From assembly GCA_945869825.1 (NCBI GenBank), contig CAMBQF010000017.1:1-34325 (forward strand): DNA of 34,325 bases. Direction: 5' to 3'. Position 1 is the first letter of the stretch; each line of letters starts with the position of its first letter. The translations under genes were made by a program, and so were the position numbers. Of the stretch, positions 1 to 7,950 are shown piece after piece. This stretch comes from Chitinophaga pinensis (GTDB lineage Bacteria; Bacteroidota; Bacteroidia; CAMBQF01). The notes beneath the pieces are model-generated. The model did no database searches, was not told the origin of the DNA, and saw only the letters and a program-made list of their open reading frames with translations.

Positions 1-2
1 GG

Positions 3-320
3 AAAGGGGAGCAAATTGCAACCTCTGAACTGACAGAGGTGTATAAGCAATACAACCACCGTGATATGCGCATAAAGCAACTCGAAGTGATGATTGATAC
101 GCTGGAGTTTAGCCACCAGTTGGCCCATAGTGCTTTGGGTAAGGTATTGCTTGGCCCGGCACGGTTAGCGGCCCGCTTATTTAGAGTAATGGTGTTGTTT
201 GAGTTTTTAGAAGAAGGCTACCTGGCCACCCGAAAAGTTACTGTCGACGATTTTAACGAATTCCTCCACAAAGTGGAAGAAAAAGAATGGGAGTACCTGT
301 ATGTCAACTTGGGTAAATAA
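3..320 (+). CDS. C-terminal part of an unrecognised protein (cut by window edge)
   Basis: The reading frame is open from the first in-frame codon of the window to TAA, so the 105 visible codons are the 3' part of a longer gene. The GTG at base 39 in the ORF track is only the first start-like codon inside it. The visible part is helical and charged. It has a hydrophobic middle (LGPARLAARLFRVMVLFEFL) that could be an amphipathic or membrane-associated helix, and ends in an acidic/aromatic tail (EEKEWEYLYVNLGK). I do not recognise the family and assign no function. It is followed by a run of hairpins and then the NlpC/P60 gene on the same strand. Confidence 0.7.
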   Translation, partial: KGEQIATSELTEVYKQYNHRDMRIKQLEVMIDTLEFSHQLAHSALGKVLLGPARLAARLFRVMVLFEFLEEGYLATRKVTVDDFNEFLHKVEEKEWEYLYVNLGK

Positions 321-337
321 CATAATAAATAAAAGTT

Positions 338-432
338 CCCCCTTTATAAAGGGGGTATCCCGCCAAAGGCGGGATGGGGGATTCTTTTATCCCCTCTTCA
401 GAGGGGTGTCAATCCGCCTTTGGAGGATTGAC
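338..432. repeat. Four tandem perfect hairpins (intergenic repeat R1)
   Basis: Four inverted repeats lie end to end between two genes: CCCCCTTTATAAAGGGGG (338-355), ATCCCGCC/GGCGGGAT (357-375), CCCCTC-ttca-GAGGGG (391-406) and GTCAATCC/GGATTGAC (408-432). All arms are perfect. The block ends 12 bases before the chosen ATG of the lipoprotein gene. The first hairpin may also terminate the upstream gene. The layout is that of a dispersed intergenic palindromic element, not of a protein-coding stretch. Confidence 0.8.
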
Positions 433-444
433 GGGGTGTGTAAA

Positions 445-966
445 ATGGGAAAAACGGCATTTCTCATTTTCAGTTTTTCTTTTTTCATCATTGGTTGCAA
501 AACAACCAAATTGCCCAAAACCACCGAAAACTCCCGCCCGGTAAAATCATCAGCCTATAAAAAATATACGGCTAAACTGGGTTTCGAGGTTGATAAATCA
601 TGCAACCTGAAACTGCTGGATGAGGTTATAGACTGGTGGGGCACACCCTACAAATATGGCGGCGAAAGCAAGTCTGGTGCCGACTGTTCAGGCTTTGTAC
701 AAATGGTGTTTTTAAAGGTGTACGATAAAAAGCTGCCCCGCACTACCAAGCAGCAATACGAGTTTTGCAGCAAGGTGAATAAAAACCGTTTAAAAGAGGG
801 GGATTTGGTATTTTTCGAAACAGGCGGCAAAGGCATATCACACGTGGGCATCTTTCTAAAAGACGGCCGCTTTGCCCATGCATCATCAACCAAAGGGGTT
901 ATTGTTAATGGGCTGGAAGAAGCCTACTACGACAAAGCCTACCGCGGTGGCGGCAGGGTGGAGTAA
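445..966 (+). CDS. NlpC/P60 family cell-wall peptidase, lipoprotein
   Basis: A predicted secreted gamma-D-glutamyl-diamino acid endopeptidase of 173 residues that would cleave peptidoglycan stem peptides. I chose the ATG at 445 rather than the ATG at 301 because the product then starts MGKTAFLIFS, a hydrophobic signal ending in a lipobox-like FFIIGC (Cys18); the 301 start would read through four intergenic hairpins. The NlpC/P60 domain runs from about residue 55 to the end. It shows the catalytic Cys81 in ADCSGFVQMVF, His133 in GISHVGIF and a third polar residue, His145, in FAHASS. Length is normal for a single-domain member. Its stop touches the stop of the convergent LytM gene (TAATTA), so the two wall-hydrolase-type genes share a boundary. 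Family assignment is firm; the substrate is inferred. Confidence 0.9.
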   Translation: MGKTAFLIFSFSFFIIGCKTTKLPKTTENSRPVKSSAYKKYTAKLGFEVDKSCNLKLLDEVIDWWGTPYKYGGESKSGADCSGFVQMVFLKVYDKKLPRTTKQQYEFCSKVNKNRLKEGDLVFFETGGKGISHVGIFLKDGRFAHASSTKGVIVNGLEEAYYDKAYRGGGRVE

Positions 967-2238
967 TTACCTTGCTATCAACCAACCCGACGGATTAAGC
1001 TTGGTTTTATTTTTCCAAACCTCTAAGTGTAGTTCCGCGCCTTCATCACCCTCGCCCACAGTGCCAATAGCCTGCTTGGCTTTAACCTTGCTGCCTTTAG
1101 AAACAGATACACTGCCCAGGTTAGAGTAAACACTAAGGTACTCGCCATGGCGTATAATAACTGCCTGGCCCGCACCGGGAATACTTACCACCCCCGATAC
1201 CTCGCCATCAAAAATAGCGCGTGCGGTAGCGCCTTTGTCGGTAGATATATCTATGCCGTTGTTGTTGGTTGTAATGCCTTTTAGCACAGGGTGTGGGTGT
1301 GCACCAAAGCCCGAGCTTATAAAGCCCTTCTCAACAGGCCAGGGTAAGCGGCCTTTATTATTCTCAAACCCGGTCGATGTTATCTTGGCTTCGGGTGTTA
1401 GTGTTATTACATTCTCTTTAACAGGCTCAGCTTTTTTTGCAGTGGTGCTGCCTTTCTTCTCCGGTGCTTTTGCCGTTTTGGCAGCCTTAACTTTTGATGC
1501 CTTTATATCGTTCTCAATGATGGTATTAATAGCCGATGATAGCTTGGCTGCCTCGGCCTTTTTCTTAGCCAGTTGGGTCTTTAGTGTAGCCTCGGTTTTT
1601 TGCAGGTTTTTTACAATTTTTTCCTGTGCCTGCTTGTCGTTGGTCAGTACCTTCTTTTCTTTCTCGTTAGCCCCAAGTACGCTAACCTTGTTTTTTAGGT
1701 CGGTATCTATTTGGGTGTTTACGACCACCAATTGCTTTTGTACAATCTCAATTTTACGTGCCTGCGCTTTGCGGTAGCGGGCATACAGTGTTAAATATTT
1801 AGACCGGTTATGGGCCTTAGCAAAATCTTCGCCTGCCAGTAAATAGGCCATGGTACTGGTGTTATGGCGGTATTTGTAGGTAAAGTTTACCACTCGGGCA
1901 AATTCCTTTTTAAGGCTTGTAAGCGATGTAGATAACGAGTCGTAACTCTGCTGGTTCGCCTCAATGCGGTTGTCCAGCTGCGTAACTTCATCTTTAAGTG
2001 TATTGATTAAATTTTGGCGCTTCCCAATCTGGTTATTCAGTATAGCCAGTTCTTTCAGGCTGTTGTTTTTGCTGGTTTTGGTTTCTTTAAGCAGCTTGCT
2101 GGTGTAGTTAATATCATCCTGCAATTTCTTCTTTTTACTCTCCAGGTCCTTTTTGTTGGGTTGTGCTATACACGCGGTAGATAGTAGCAGAAACACTACC
2201 AGCAACAGGGCATTAGTTGTTGCCGCCTTGTTCGTCAA
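967..2238 (-). CDS. EnvC-like LytM/M23-domain protein, probably non-catalytic amidase activator
   Basis: An exported murein hydrolase factor of about 423 residues. No ATG is available in frame. The ORF track start (2280) is TTG. A second TTG at 2238 gives a cleaner signal peptide (MTNKAATTN then ALLLVVFLLLSTACIAQ) and a smaller overlap with the upstream gene, so I prefer it. After the signal comes a long coiled coil (about 30-240), a Lys/Ala-rich linker, and a C-terminal LytM fold (about 305-415). The usual M23 ligands are changed: the H-x-G-x-D position reads NNGIDI, and the H-x-H position reads ELHLEV. E. coli EnvC is likewise degenerate and activates amidases, so the same role is inferred. 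It is the last gene of the envelope operon. Confidence 0.85.
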   Translation of the reverse strand: MTNKAATTNALLLVVFLLLSTACIAQPNKKDLESKKKKLQDDINYTSKLLKETKTSKNNSLKELAILNNQIGKRQNLINTLKDEVTQLDNRIEANQQSYDSLSTSLTSLKKEFARVVNFTYKYRHNTSTMAYLLAGEDFAKAHNRSKYLTLYARYRKAQARKIEIVQKQLVVVNTQIDTDLKNKVSVLGANEKEKKVLTNDKQAQEKIVKNLQKTEATLKTQLAKKKAEAAKLSSAINTIIENDIKASKVKAAKTAKAPEKKGSTTAKKAEPVKENVITLTPEAKITSTGFENNKGRLPWPVEKGFISSGFGAHPHPVLKGITTNNNGIDISTDKGATARAIFDGEVSGVVSIPGAGQAVIIRHGEYLSVYSNLGSVSVSKGSKVKAKQAIGTVGEGDEGAELHLEVWKNKTKLNPSGWLIAR

Positions 2239-3082
2239 CAGGTTTAAAGTTATCGGGTATGGTAAACGGTAAATTAACAATCTTATTAAGGGTTACCTTG
2301 TTGTATACGAGTTTTATTTTGGCGGGTTTCTCTGCCTTAATGTCTATATCAACATCTTTGGCTATTGGCTGCCCGTCAACCGTAATAAAATTACTGTAAT
2401 TAACCTCTAGTTTGCGGTTGGCCTTAAAGTCTTTAATAAACAACTTATTCACCATAAAATTGGCGGGGTCTATCCAGTTGGCATGTACCAGTAGCCATGG
2501 GTTTTCTTCCTCGGCAACAGCCTTTTTAAGTTTGCGCTTTGGCAGGGTGCTTATCAGGTAATGTTTATCGTCTACAGATGTAAGGTAGTTCTTCTCTACA
2601 TAAAACAAATACGTTTTGCCCAGCAGTATTGACTGTACCATTTTAAAGTCGGCATCCAGTTGCAGCATCTGGTTTACAACCTTATAATCGCCTTTAAAAT
2701 AGGTGTTTTTAATGCGGTTTATAAACTTAACACTATCGGTAGTTATTAGTATGCGTATAGCCTCAATACCCAGAGCGGGCGATATTGAAATCCAAATGGC
2801 ACTATCGCAAACTACGCGTAGGTTGCAGGTAAAGGATGCATTGTCTTTATCAAAATCGGCATCAACCTCAACCTTAGCGGTAAGTGTTTTAAATGTAAGT
2901 TCTTTTTGGCGTATTACCTTTAGCAGCGAGTCGGCGGGTTTATCTTCCACCAGGTCTTTGTTCACTGCTGCTATAGCGGTAGTATCAATTACCGGAGGGG
3001 TGATAACCTGATTTTGGCTGGTTTTACAAGAAAGTGCCAACACCATTATCAATGCAAAAAGTAGTAATGCGATATTTTTCAA
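2213..3082 (-). CDS. DUF4292 family lipoprotein
   Basis: A 289-residue predicted lipoprotein: MKNIALLLFALIMVLALSC has a lipobox LALSC with the Cys at residue 19. The body matches what I know of the Bacteroidota family DUF4292, which is predicted to have a LolA/LolB-like beta fold: KELTFKTLTAKVEVDAD, then DSAIWISISPALGIEAIRI, then a C-terminal KLVYNKVTLN strand region. The start codon is TTG, with no better in-frame ATG. It lies between a TPR lipoprotein and a LytM protein, an order I recall from other Bacteroidota, which suggests a shared role in envelope assembly or lipoprotein/LPS transport. The 3' end overlaps the LytM gene by 26 bases if that gene starts at 2238. Molecular function is unknown. 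Confidence 0.85.
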   Translation of the reverse strand: MKNIALLLFALIMVLALSCKTSQNQVITPPVIDTTAIAAVNKDLVEDKPADSLLKVIRQKELTFKTLTAKVEVDADFDKDNASFTCNLRVVCDSAIWISISPALGIEAIRILITTDSVKFINRIKNTYFKGDYKVVNQMLQLDADFKMVQSILLGKTYLFYVEKNYLTSVDDKHYLISTLPKRKLKKAVAEEENPWLLVHANWIDPANFMVNKLFIKDFKANRKLEVNYSNFITVDGQPIAKDVDIDIKAEKPAKIKLVYNKVTLNKIVNLPFTIPDNFKPVDEQGGNN

Positions 3083-3125
3083 ACGAGTATTCTTTTTAAT
3101 TGAAGCCTATTGTTTGGTAGAATAT

Positions 3126-4898
3126 TTATTCAATTAGCTTTTTCTCGGTTATTTTCCTGTCAATTAGGTCGGTAGCGCCTTTTTTCTCCTTGGCTTTCTT
3201 CCAATATTCAAGTGCTTTGGCCGTATCGCCCAGTTTATACATTACATCGCCATAGTGTTCCAATACCGTGCCATCTTCATCGCCGCCATGGCTTAGGGCT
3301 TTCTCAATCCATGTTTTGGCATTGGTATAGTCGCCCATTATATAAAATATCCAGCCGTAGGTATCTTCGTATGTGCCGTTGTTGGGTTCTATAGTATTTG
3401 CCAGTTTCGCCATATCGCGGGCTTTATCAAGCTTCACCTTGCGCACACTTAGGTAGTAGCTGTAGTTATTCAGCACGTAGGTGTTTTGCGGCTCTATATC
3501 CAGCGCTTTGTTATAGTAGGCCTCAGACTTATCATAGTTTTTTACAAAGTTGTAGGCATCGCCAAGTAAGGCGTTAAATTGCAGTTCAAGCTGCGGGTTG
3601 TTGTAAACAAGGCCACTGCCATCGCTCAACACATCAATAGCGTCCTGGTATTTTTTAAGGCGCAGGGCCGATGAGCCTTTGTAGTAATACAAATCGGGCT
3701 GGGTAGGGAACAGTTCCAACGCTTTACCTGCATATTCATAAACAGCATCGTGGTTGCCCAATTCAGATTCTGACATAATCAACTGGCTCCAAACAAGGTA
3801 TTTAGAGTTGTCAAAATCAAGCACCTTTTTAAAATTATCGCGTGCCTCAATGTATTTCTTATCGCGGAACAAAAAGTCGCCATACATAGAGTATGCCTTT
3901 GGCTCTTGTGGGTGCGCGTCTATCATCAGCTTGCACAACTCATAAGCCTGTGTTTTCATGCCTGGGCTGTTTTCGCTTAGATTAAAATAACTAAGCAAAA
4001 CCTGTATTTTAGTATCTATGTCAATATCGGGGCTCGCAAAGGCAAGCTTAAGCTCATCGAACGATTTGTCTTTTTCACCATTTTCACGGTAGTATTGCGA
4101 TAGTGAGTAATGCACAGGCCCGTTTGCAGGGTCTACAGCCAACGCCTTTTGGTATACATCAAAAGCCTTGTCATTCATGCGGTTGGCAAGGTACATATCG
4201 GCCAGTATTATGTAGTTACTGGCATCGGCTGGGTTTAGGTTGATAAGCTTCTGAATCTCATTTGCGGCTTTATCAATATTGCCCAAGTGCAGGTACAGAC
4301 GCATTTTCTCCTGCGATATGTCGGGCGATAGGCCCATCATATTCTCAATCTTATCCAGCGTTTTAATGGCATCTTCGGGGCGGTTGGCTTTTAAATAACC
4401 GTCGGCCAGTTCAAAGGTGTATTCTAATGAGTTTGGGTTGTCTTTTACTATCAACTCGTACACTTTAACGGCTTCGTCAAACTTGCCTTTACCTTGCAAT
4501 GCCTGGGCATACAGCAGTTTGTACCATACATTTTTTTTATCTAATGATATGGCTGCACGGCCCAGTAGTATTGCGTTGTCGTAGTCCTTTCCTTCAAATG
4601 CAATGCGTGCCAGCTCGTAATAAGCAGCGGCATTGTAAGGGTTTATCTGAATGCATTGGTTGTAAAGCCTGGCAGCCTCATCGTAGTTGCCAAGCATAGC
4701 CTCTTTGGTAGCATTGTAAAACAAAAAGTCAGAGTCGAGGCGCTGCTTTTCGGTTAGTTTGTCTTTGCTATTATCTTTGGGGTCTCCGCCTGCTATAACA
4801 GGGTTTTTTGTTTTACAGCCGGTAAACACCGCGCCTGTAACAAGCAGGGCCAACAGGGTATGTGTTAGTGTTGTATATATGCGGGTGTTTGCTTTCAA
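3126..4898 (-). CDS. Tetratricopeptide repeat lipoprotein
   Basis: A 590-residue predicted lipoprotein built almost wholly of TPR units. MKANTRIYTTLTHTLLALL leads to the lipobox VFTGC. About a dozen 34-residue repeats follow, with the typical pattern of an aromatic residue and then ALDIEP/AINPYN-like turns (NYDEAARLYNQCIQINPYN, KAFDVYQKALAVDPANG, KSEAYYNKALDIEPQN). TPR arrays act as protein-protein scaffolds; the partner is not visible from sequence. The start is TTG, fixed by an in-frame TAA just upstream, and lies 9 bases after the stop of the nucleotidyltransferase gene, so translational coupling is likely. The DUF4292 gene follows after 43 bases. Confidence 0.9.
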   Translation of the reverse strand: MKANTRIYTTLTHTLLALLVTGAVFTGCKTKNPVIAGGDPKDNSKDKLTEKQRLDSDFLFYNATKEAMLGNYDEAARLYNQCIQINPYNAAAYYELARIAFEGKDYDNAILLGRAAISLDKKNVWYKLLYAQALQGKGKFDEAVKVYELIVKDNPNSLEYTFELADGYLKANRPEDAIKTLDKIENMMGLSPDISQEKMRLYLHLGNIDKAANEIQKLINLNPADASNYIILADMYLANRMNDKAFDVYQKALAVDPANGPVHYSLSQYYRENGEKDKSFDELKLAFASPDIDIDTKIQVLLSYFNLSENSPGMKTQAYELCKLMIDAHPQEPKAYSMYGDFLFRDKKYIEARDNFKKVLDFDNSKYLVWSQLIMSESELGNHDAVYEYAGKALELFPTQPDLYYYKGSSALRLKKYQDAIDVLSDGSGLVYNNPQLELQFNALLGDAYNFVKNYDKSEAYYNKALDIEPQNTYVLNNYSYYLSVRKVKLDKARDMAKLANTIEPNNGTYEDTYGWIFYIMGDYTNAKTWIEKALSHGGDEDGTVLEHYGDVMYKLGDTAKALEYWKKAKEKKGATDLIDRKITEKKLIE

Positions 4899-4907
4899 TA
4901 TTTCTAA

Positions 4908-5915
4908 TTATTTTGGGCTTATAACGCTGTAATCGCCAAGGCTTAGTTCAAGTTCGCCGCCGTTTACCTGCACAAAGTTGCCCAGCATAGAGTTGCTAAG
5001 TTTGGTGTTTTGCAACACTGCATTTGTTTGGATAATGGATGCACTGATTTCAGAATTGCTGATTTTAGTGTTATTTCCTATTGATACGTGTGGCCCTATT
5101 TTAGAGTTATGTATTTCTACATTTTCGCCAATAAAACAGGGTTGTATAATCTCACTATTAACAAGTTTTAACGAGGTTGGTTCAGAATAATTGTCTTTGT
5201 GCAATTCTAACCAACGGGTGTTGGTGTGCACCGTAGCATCTTTATTACCACAGTCAAGCCATTCAATAACCTCACCGGGGTATATTTTCAGGCCTTTATT
5301 TTTCATATTCTCCAGGCCATTGGTAATCTGGTATTCCCCTTTGTCCTTAATCTCATTATCCAACAGGTATTGCAGTTCGTTTTTAAGGTTTTCGCCGTCT
5401 TTAAAGTAGTAAATACCAATAATGGCAAGGTCGCTTACAAACTCTTTCGGCTTTTCTACAAAGTCGCTAATAGTGCCATCTTCAGCAATTTTAACTACCC
5501 CAAAAGCAGAAGGGTCGTCAATTTTCTGTACCCATATAACGGCATCCTTGGCTTCGTCCATTTCAAAATCGGCTTTAAACAGCGTATCGGCAAAGGCTAC
5601 AATAACCTTGCCCGATAATGATTCTTTAGCACAAAGTACCGCATGGGCGGTGCCTAAGGCTTCGTGCTGGTGGTATATACTGCCTTTAGCACCAAGGCTT
5701 TCGGCCACTTTTACCAGGTTGTCTTCGGCCTCTTTACCAAAATCGCCAATAATAAAGGCAATCTCTTCAATCTTCTCGGTACATACTTTAGCCAACTCTT
5801 CGCACAATAGCTGTACAATAGGTTTTCCGGCTATAGGTAACAGGGGTTTAGGGGTGGTTAGCGTGTGTGGGCGCATACGTTTGCCCATTCCTGCCATTGG
5901 TACAATAATCTTCAT
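4908..5915 (-). CDS. Sugar-1-phosphate nucleotidyltransferase with left-handed beta-helix tail
   Basis: A 335-residue cytoplasmic enzyme that would join a sugar-1-phosphate to an NTP to make an activated sugar for surface glycans. The N-terminal Rossmann-like domain opens with VPMAGMGKRMRPHTLTTPKP, the nucleotide-binding signature with its conserved Arg and Lys. FADTLF is the metal-binding Asp region, and DFVEKP and WLDCGN are typical of glucose-1-phosphate thymidylyl/uridylyltransferases. From about residue 250, hexapeptide repeats (IIQPCFIGENVEIHNSKIG) form a beta-helix, as in bifunctional or trimeric members. Exact sugar and nucleotide cannot be read. It sits between dut and the TPR gene in the operon downstream of a flippase, which fits glycan precursor supply. 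Confidence 0.88.
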   Translation of the reverse strand: MKIIVPMAGMGKRMRPHTLTTPKPLLPIAGKPIVQLLCEELAKVCTEKIEEIAFIIGDFGKEAEDNLVKVAESLGAKGSIYHQHEALGTAHAVLCAKESLSGKVIVAFADTLFKADFEMDEAKDAVIWVQKIDDPSAFGVVKIAEDGTISDFVEKPKEFVSDLAIIGIYYFKDGENLKNELQYLLDNEIKDKGEYQITNGLENMKNKGLKIYPGEVIEWLDCGNKDATVHTNTRWLELHKDNYSEPTSLKLVNSEIIQPCFIGENVEIHNSKIGPHVSIGNNTKISNSEISASIIQTNAVLQNTKLSNSMLGNFVQVNGGELELSLGDYSVISPK

Positions 5916-5941
5916 ACTCTCTCTAAATTCGTTCTAATAAT

Positions 5942-6376
5942 TTAATGCTTTCCGCTATGTCCAAAGCCGCCTTCGCCACGTTCGGTCAAACCCAGTTCTT
6001 CGGTTTGGTTCCAAACAATATGTTCGTGGCGGGCTACAACAAGTTGGGCAATGCGTTCGCCGTCGTTTATCGTAAAGGGTTCATTACTCAGGTTAACTAA
6101 AATCACTTTAATCTCGCCACGGTAGTCGGCGTCAATAGTGCCGGGGCTGTTTAGCACGGTAAGGCCATGCTTGGCAGCCAGCCCACTGCGAGGGCGCACT
6201 TGTGCCTCGTAGCTTTCGGGCAATTCTATAAACAAACCGGTTGCCACCATGGCACGTTCCAGCGGCCCAAGGGTTACCGGGGTGTCAATGTTGGCGCGCA
6301 AATCAAGTCCTGCCGATAATGCCGTAGCATACTCAGGTAGTGCGTGTTTCGACTTATTTATAACGTTTATCTTCAA
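5942..6376 (-). CDS. dut: dUTP diphosphatase (dUTPase)
   Basis: Hydrolyses dUTP to dUMP and pyrophosphate, keeping uracil out of DNA and supplying dTMP synthesis. The 144 residues contain all five trimeric dUTPase motifs in order: [34 protein letters not shown] and the C-terminal [10 protein letters not shown] that closes over the substrate. The start codon is TTG: an in-frame stop lies a few codons upstream and no ATG fits, while MKINVINKS matches the usual N terminus. It lies 25 bases after the flippase and 26 bases before the nucleotidyltransferase, so a DNA-metabolism enzyme is embedded in an envelope operon. Confidence 0.97.
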   Translation of the reverse strand: MKINVINKSKHALPEYATALSAGLDLRANIDTPVTLGPLERAMVATGLFIELPESYEAQVRPRSGLAAKHGLTVLNSPGTIDADYRGEIKVILVNLSNEPFTINDGERIAQLVVARHEHIVWNQTEELGLTERGEGGFGHSGKH

Positions 6377-6401
6377 ACCGTGGCTTTTTTTAAAGCGGTC
6401 G

Positions 6402-7856
6402 CTAAATTAATGCTTTTTTCGGCTTCTCCATCAGGTAGGCAATTGCTACATAAATAAGCAGTAGAACCGTATGGGCAACATATTGCAAAAAGCCTGTAAA
6501 TTCAAGCCTTAGCGATAGCAAGTATAGCCCTACTGCCATTGATAGGTAGAATAATATCCGGGCATTATCGTACGGAACGGGGAACCGCTTGTGGCCCATC
6601 CAGTAGCAAACAATTGTCATACTACCATAGCAAATAAAGGTAGCAATAGCAGAGCCTAAATAGCCCATGGTAGGTATCAGTAGCCAGTTAAACAGCAAAG
6701 TAACAATGGCGCCAAATATGGCTATGCCCGCACCGGCAGTGGTTTTATCAGTAAGCTTAAACCAAAACGAGTAGTTGAAAAACATGCCTAAAAACAGGTT
6801 GCCCAGCAGCAGCCAGGGCACTATTACCAGGCCGGGGTAGTATTTGGGGTTACCAATCAGAATATCTTTCACCAAATCAAGGTAAAGCATCACCCCTAAA
6901 AATATGAGCCCGCCTGCCAGTACAAAGTACTTCATCACATCGGCATATACCTGGTGCGAGTTTTTATCCCGGGCCTGGTTAAAAAAGAAAGGCTCGGCCG
7001 CAAAGCGGAACATCTGTACAAACAGGGTCATAAAAATTGAAATCTTGTAGCACATGCCATATATACCCACCAGGTATTGCTGGCTGTTTGCGGGCAACAG
7101 GTACTTAAGCAAAATACGGTCGAACACCTCATTGACCATGCCTGCAAAGCCCATGATGAGTATAGGCCAAGAGTAGATGAGCATGCGCCGCCACAGGGCT
7201 TTATCAAAGTTAAAATGTACCCTGCGCAACTGCGGTAGCAGCAGTACCAGCGTAAAGCCCGACGAAATAAGGTTGGCTATAAAAACATACCCAACGCCTA
7301 TGCTGCCATCGTAAAACGGTATGCTTATTCCTTGGGTTGCCAGCCAGGGTAGCAACAACAAAAACACCAGGTTTAGCAACACATAAATGGTAATATTGGT
7401 TAGCCTGATGCATACAAAGCGCTTGGCCCTGTTCTCGTTACGTAGCCTTGCCAGTGGAATAGCCGTTAGGGCATCAAACACTACAATAAAGCTAAACCAC
7501 ACCACATACTCTACATGCAGTGGGTATTTTAAAAGCCCTGCAATTGGGCTGGCAAAAATTAAAAACAGCGCCAGAAATACGGTTGACGATATTAGGTGCG
7601 ATATGTAAGCGGTATTGTAAACGTTCTCTTTGCTTTCTTCGGTACGTACAAAGCGGAAGTAAGCTGTTTCTAACCCATAGGTTAGCAGCACTCCTAAAAA
7701 GGCTACATACGAGTATAAATCGGCAATGGGGGCGTATTGTTCGGGGGTGAAAATACGGGCATGCAACGGCACCAGCGAGTAATTCAACAACCGGCCCAGT
7801 ATGGTGCTAAAGCCATACGTTGCTGTTTGTTTTGCCAGTTTTTTTATTGCGCTCAT
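6402..7856 (-). CDS. Polysaccharide/oligosaccharide flippase (Wzx/MurJ-like, MOP superfamily)
   Basis: A 484-residue polytopic inner-membrane protein with about 12-14 hydrophobic helices. The N terminus [20 protein letters not shown] is characteristic of the polysaccharide biosynthesis (Wzx-like) family of lipid-linked oligosaccharide flippases, which move undecaprenyl-linked glycans across the membrane. Other typical features are a large loop with [13 protein letters not shown] and late helices with [14 protein letters not shown]. It heads the six-gene operon dut / nucleotidyltransferase / TPR / DUF4292 / LytM. Its upstream region is repeat R2 rather than a clear promoter, so it could also be reached by readthrough from the enoyl-CoA hydratase gene. 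The cargo is unknown. Confidence 0.9.
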   Translation of the reverse strand: MSAIKKLAKQTATYGFSTILGRLLNYSLVPLHARIFTPEQYAPIADLYSYVAFLGVLLTYGLETAYFRFVRTEESKENVYNTAYISHLISSTVFLALFLIFASPIAGLLKYPLHVEYVVWFSFIVVFDALTAIPLARLRNENRAKRFVCIRLTNITIYVLLNLVFLLLLPWLATQGISIPFYDGSIGVGYVFIANLISSGFTLVLLLPQLRRVHFNFDKALWRRMLIYSWPILIMGFAGMVNEVFDRILLKYLLPANSQQYLVGIYGMCYKISIFMTLFVQMFRFAAEPFFFNQARDKNSHQVYADVMKYFVLAGGLIFLGVMLYLDLVKDILIGNPKYYPGLVIVPWLLLGNLFLGMFFNYSFWFKLTDKTTAGAGIAIFGAIVTLLFNWLLIPTMGYLGSAIATFICYGSMTIVCYWMGHKRFPVPYDNARILFYLSMAVGLYLLSLRLEFTGFLQYVAHTVLLLIYVAIAYLMEKPKKALI

Positions 7857-7860
7857 ATAG

Positions 7861-7950
7861 TTTTGCCCCTCCCTATCCCTCCCTAAGGGGAGGGGATTAG
7901 TTATTAAATTTTTTATTCCTCACCCACCGGGGGAGGTTAGGAGGGGGCTA
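7861..7950. repeat. C/G-rich intergenic repeat pair (R2)
   Basis: The plus strand reads CCCCTCCCTATCCCTCCCTAAGGGGAGGGG, an AT spacer (TTATTAAATTTTTTATT), then CACCCACCGGGGGAGGTTAGGAGGGGG. Each half can form an imperfect hairpin of CCCTCC against GGAGGG type. On the minus strand the element TAGCCCCCTCC starts directly after the TAA of the enoyl-CoA hydratase gene. It resembles R3 (8821-8856) and R4 (21924-21957) and is probably a member of one dispersed family. Confidence 0.7.

Noticed and set aside
338-432. CRISPR-like array
   Set aside because: The four palindromes differ from each other and there are no equal-length spacers.
301-444. Upstream extension of the NlpC/P60 ORF to the ATG at 301
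   Set aside because: The extension is translated hairpin repeat, overlaps the upstream gene and would bury the lipoprotein signal that begins at 445.
1235-1777. 180-codon ORF opposite the LytM gene
   Set aside because: It mirrors the Lys/Ala-rich coiled coil, giving a false Phe/Ser/Ala-rich membrane-like product.
5226-5937. ORFs of 130 and 171 codons opposite the nucleotidyltransferase
   Set aside because: Both are antisense shadows of a gene with intact catalytic motifs.
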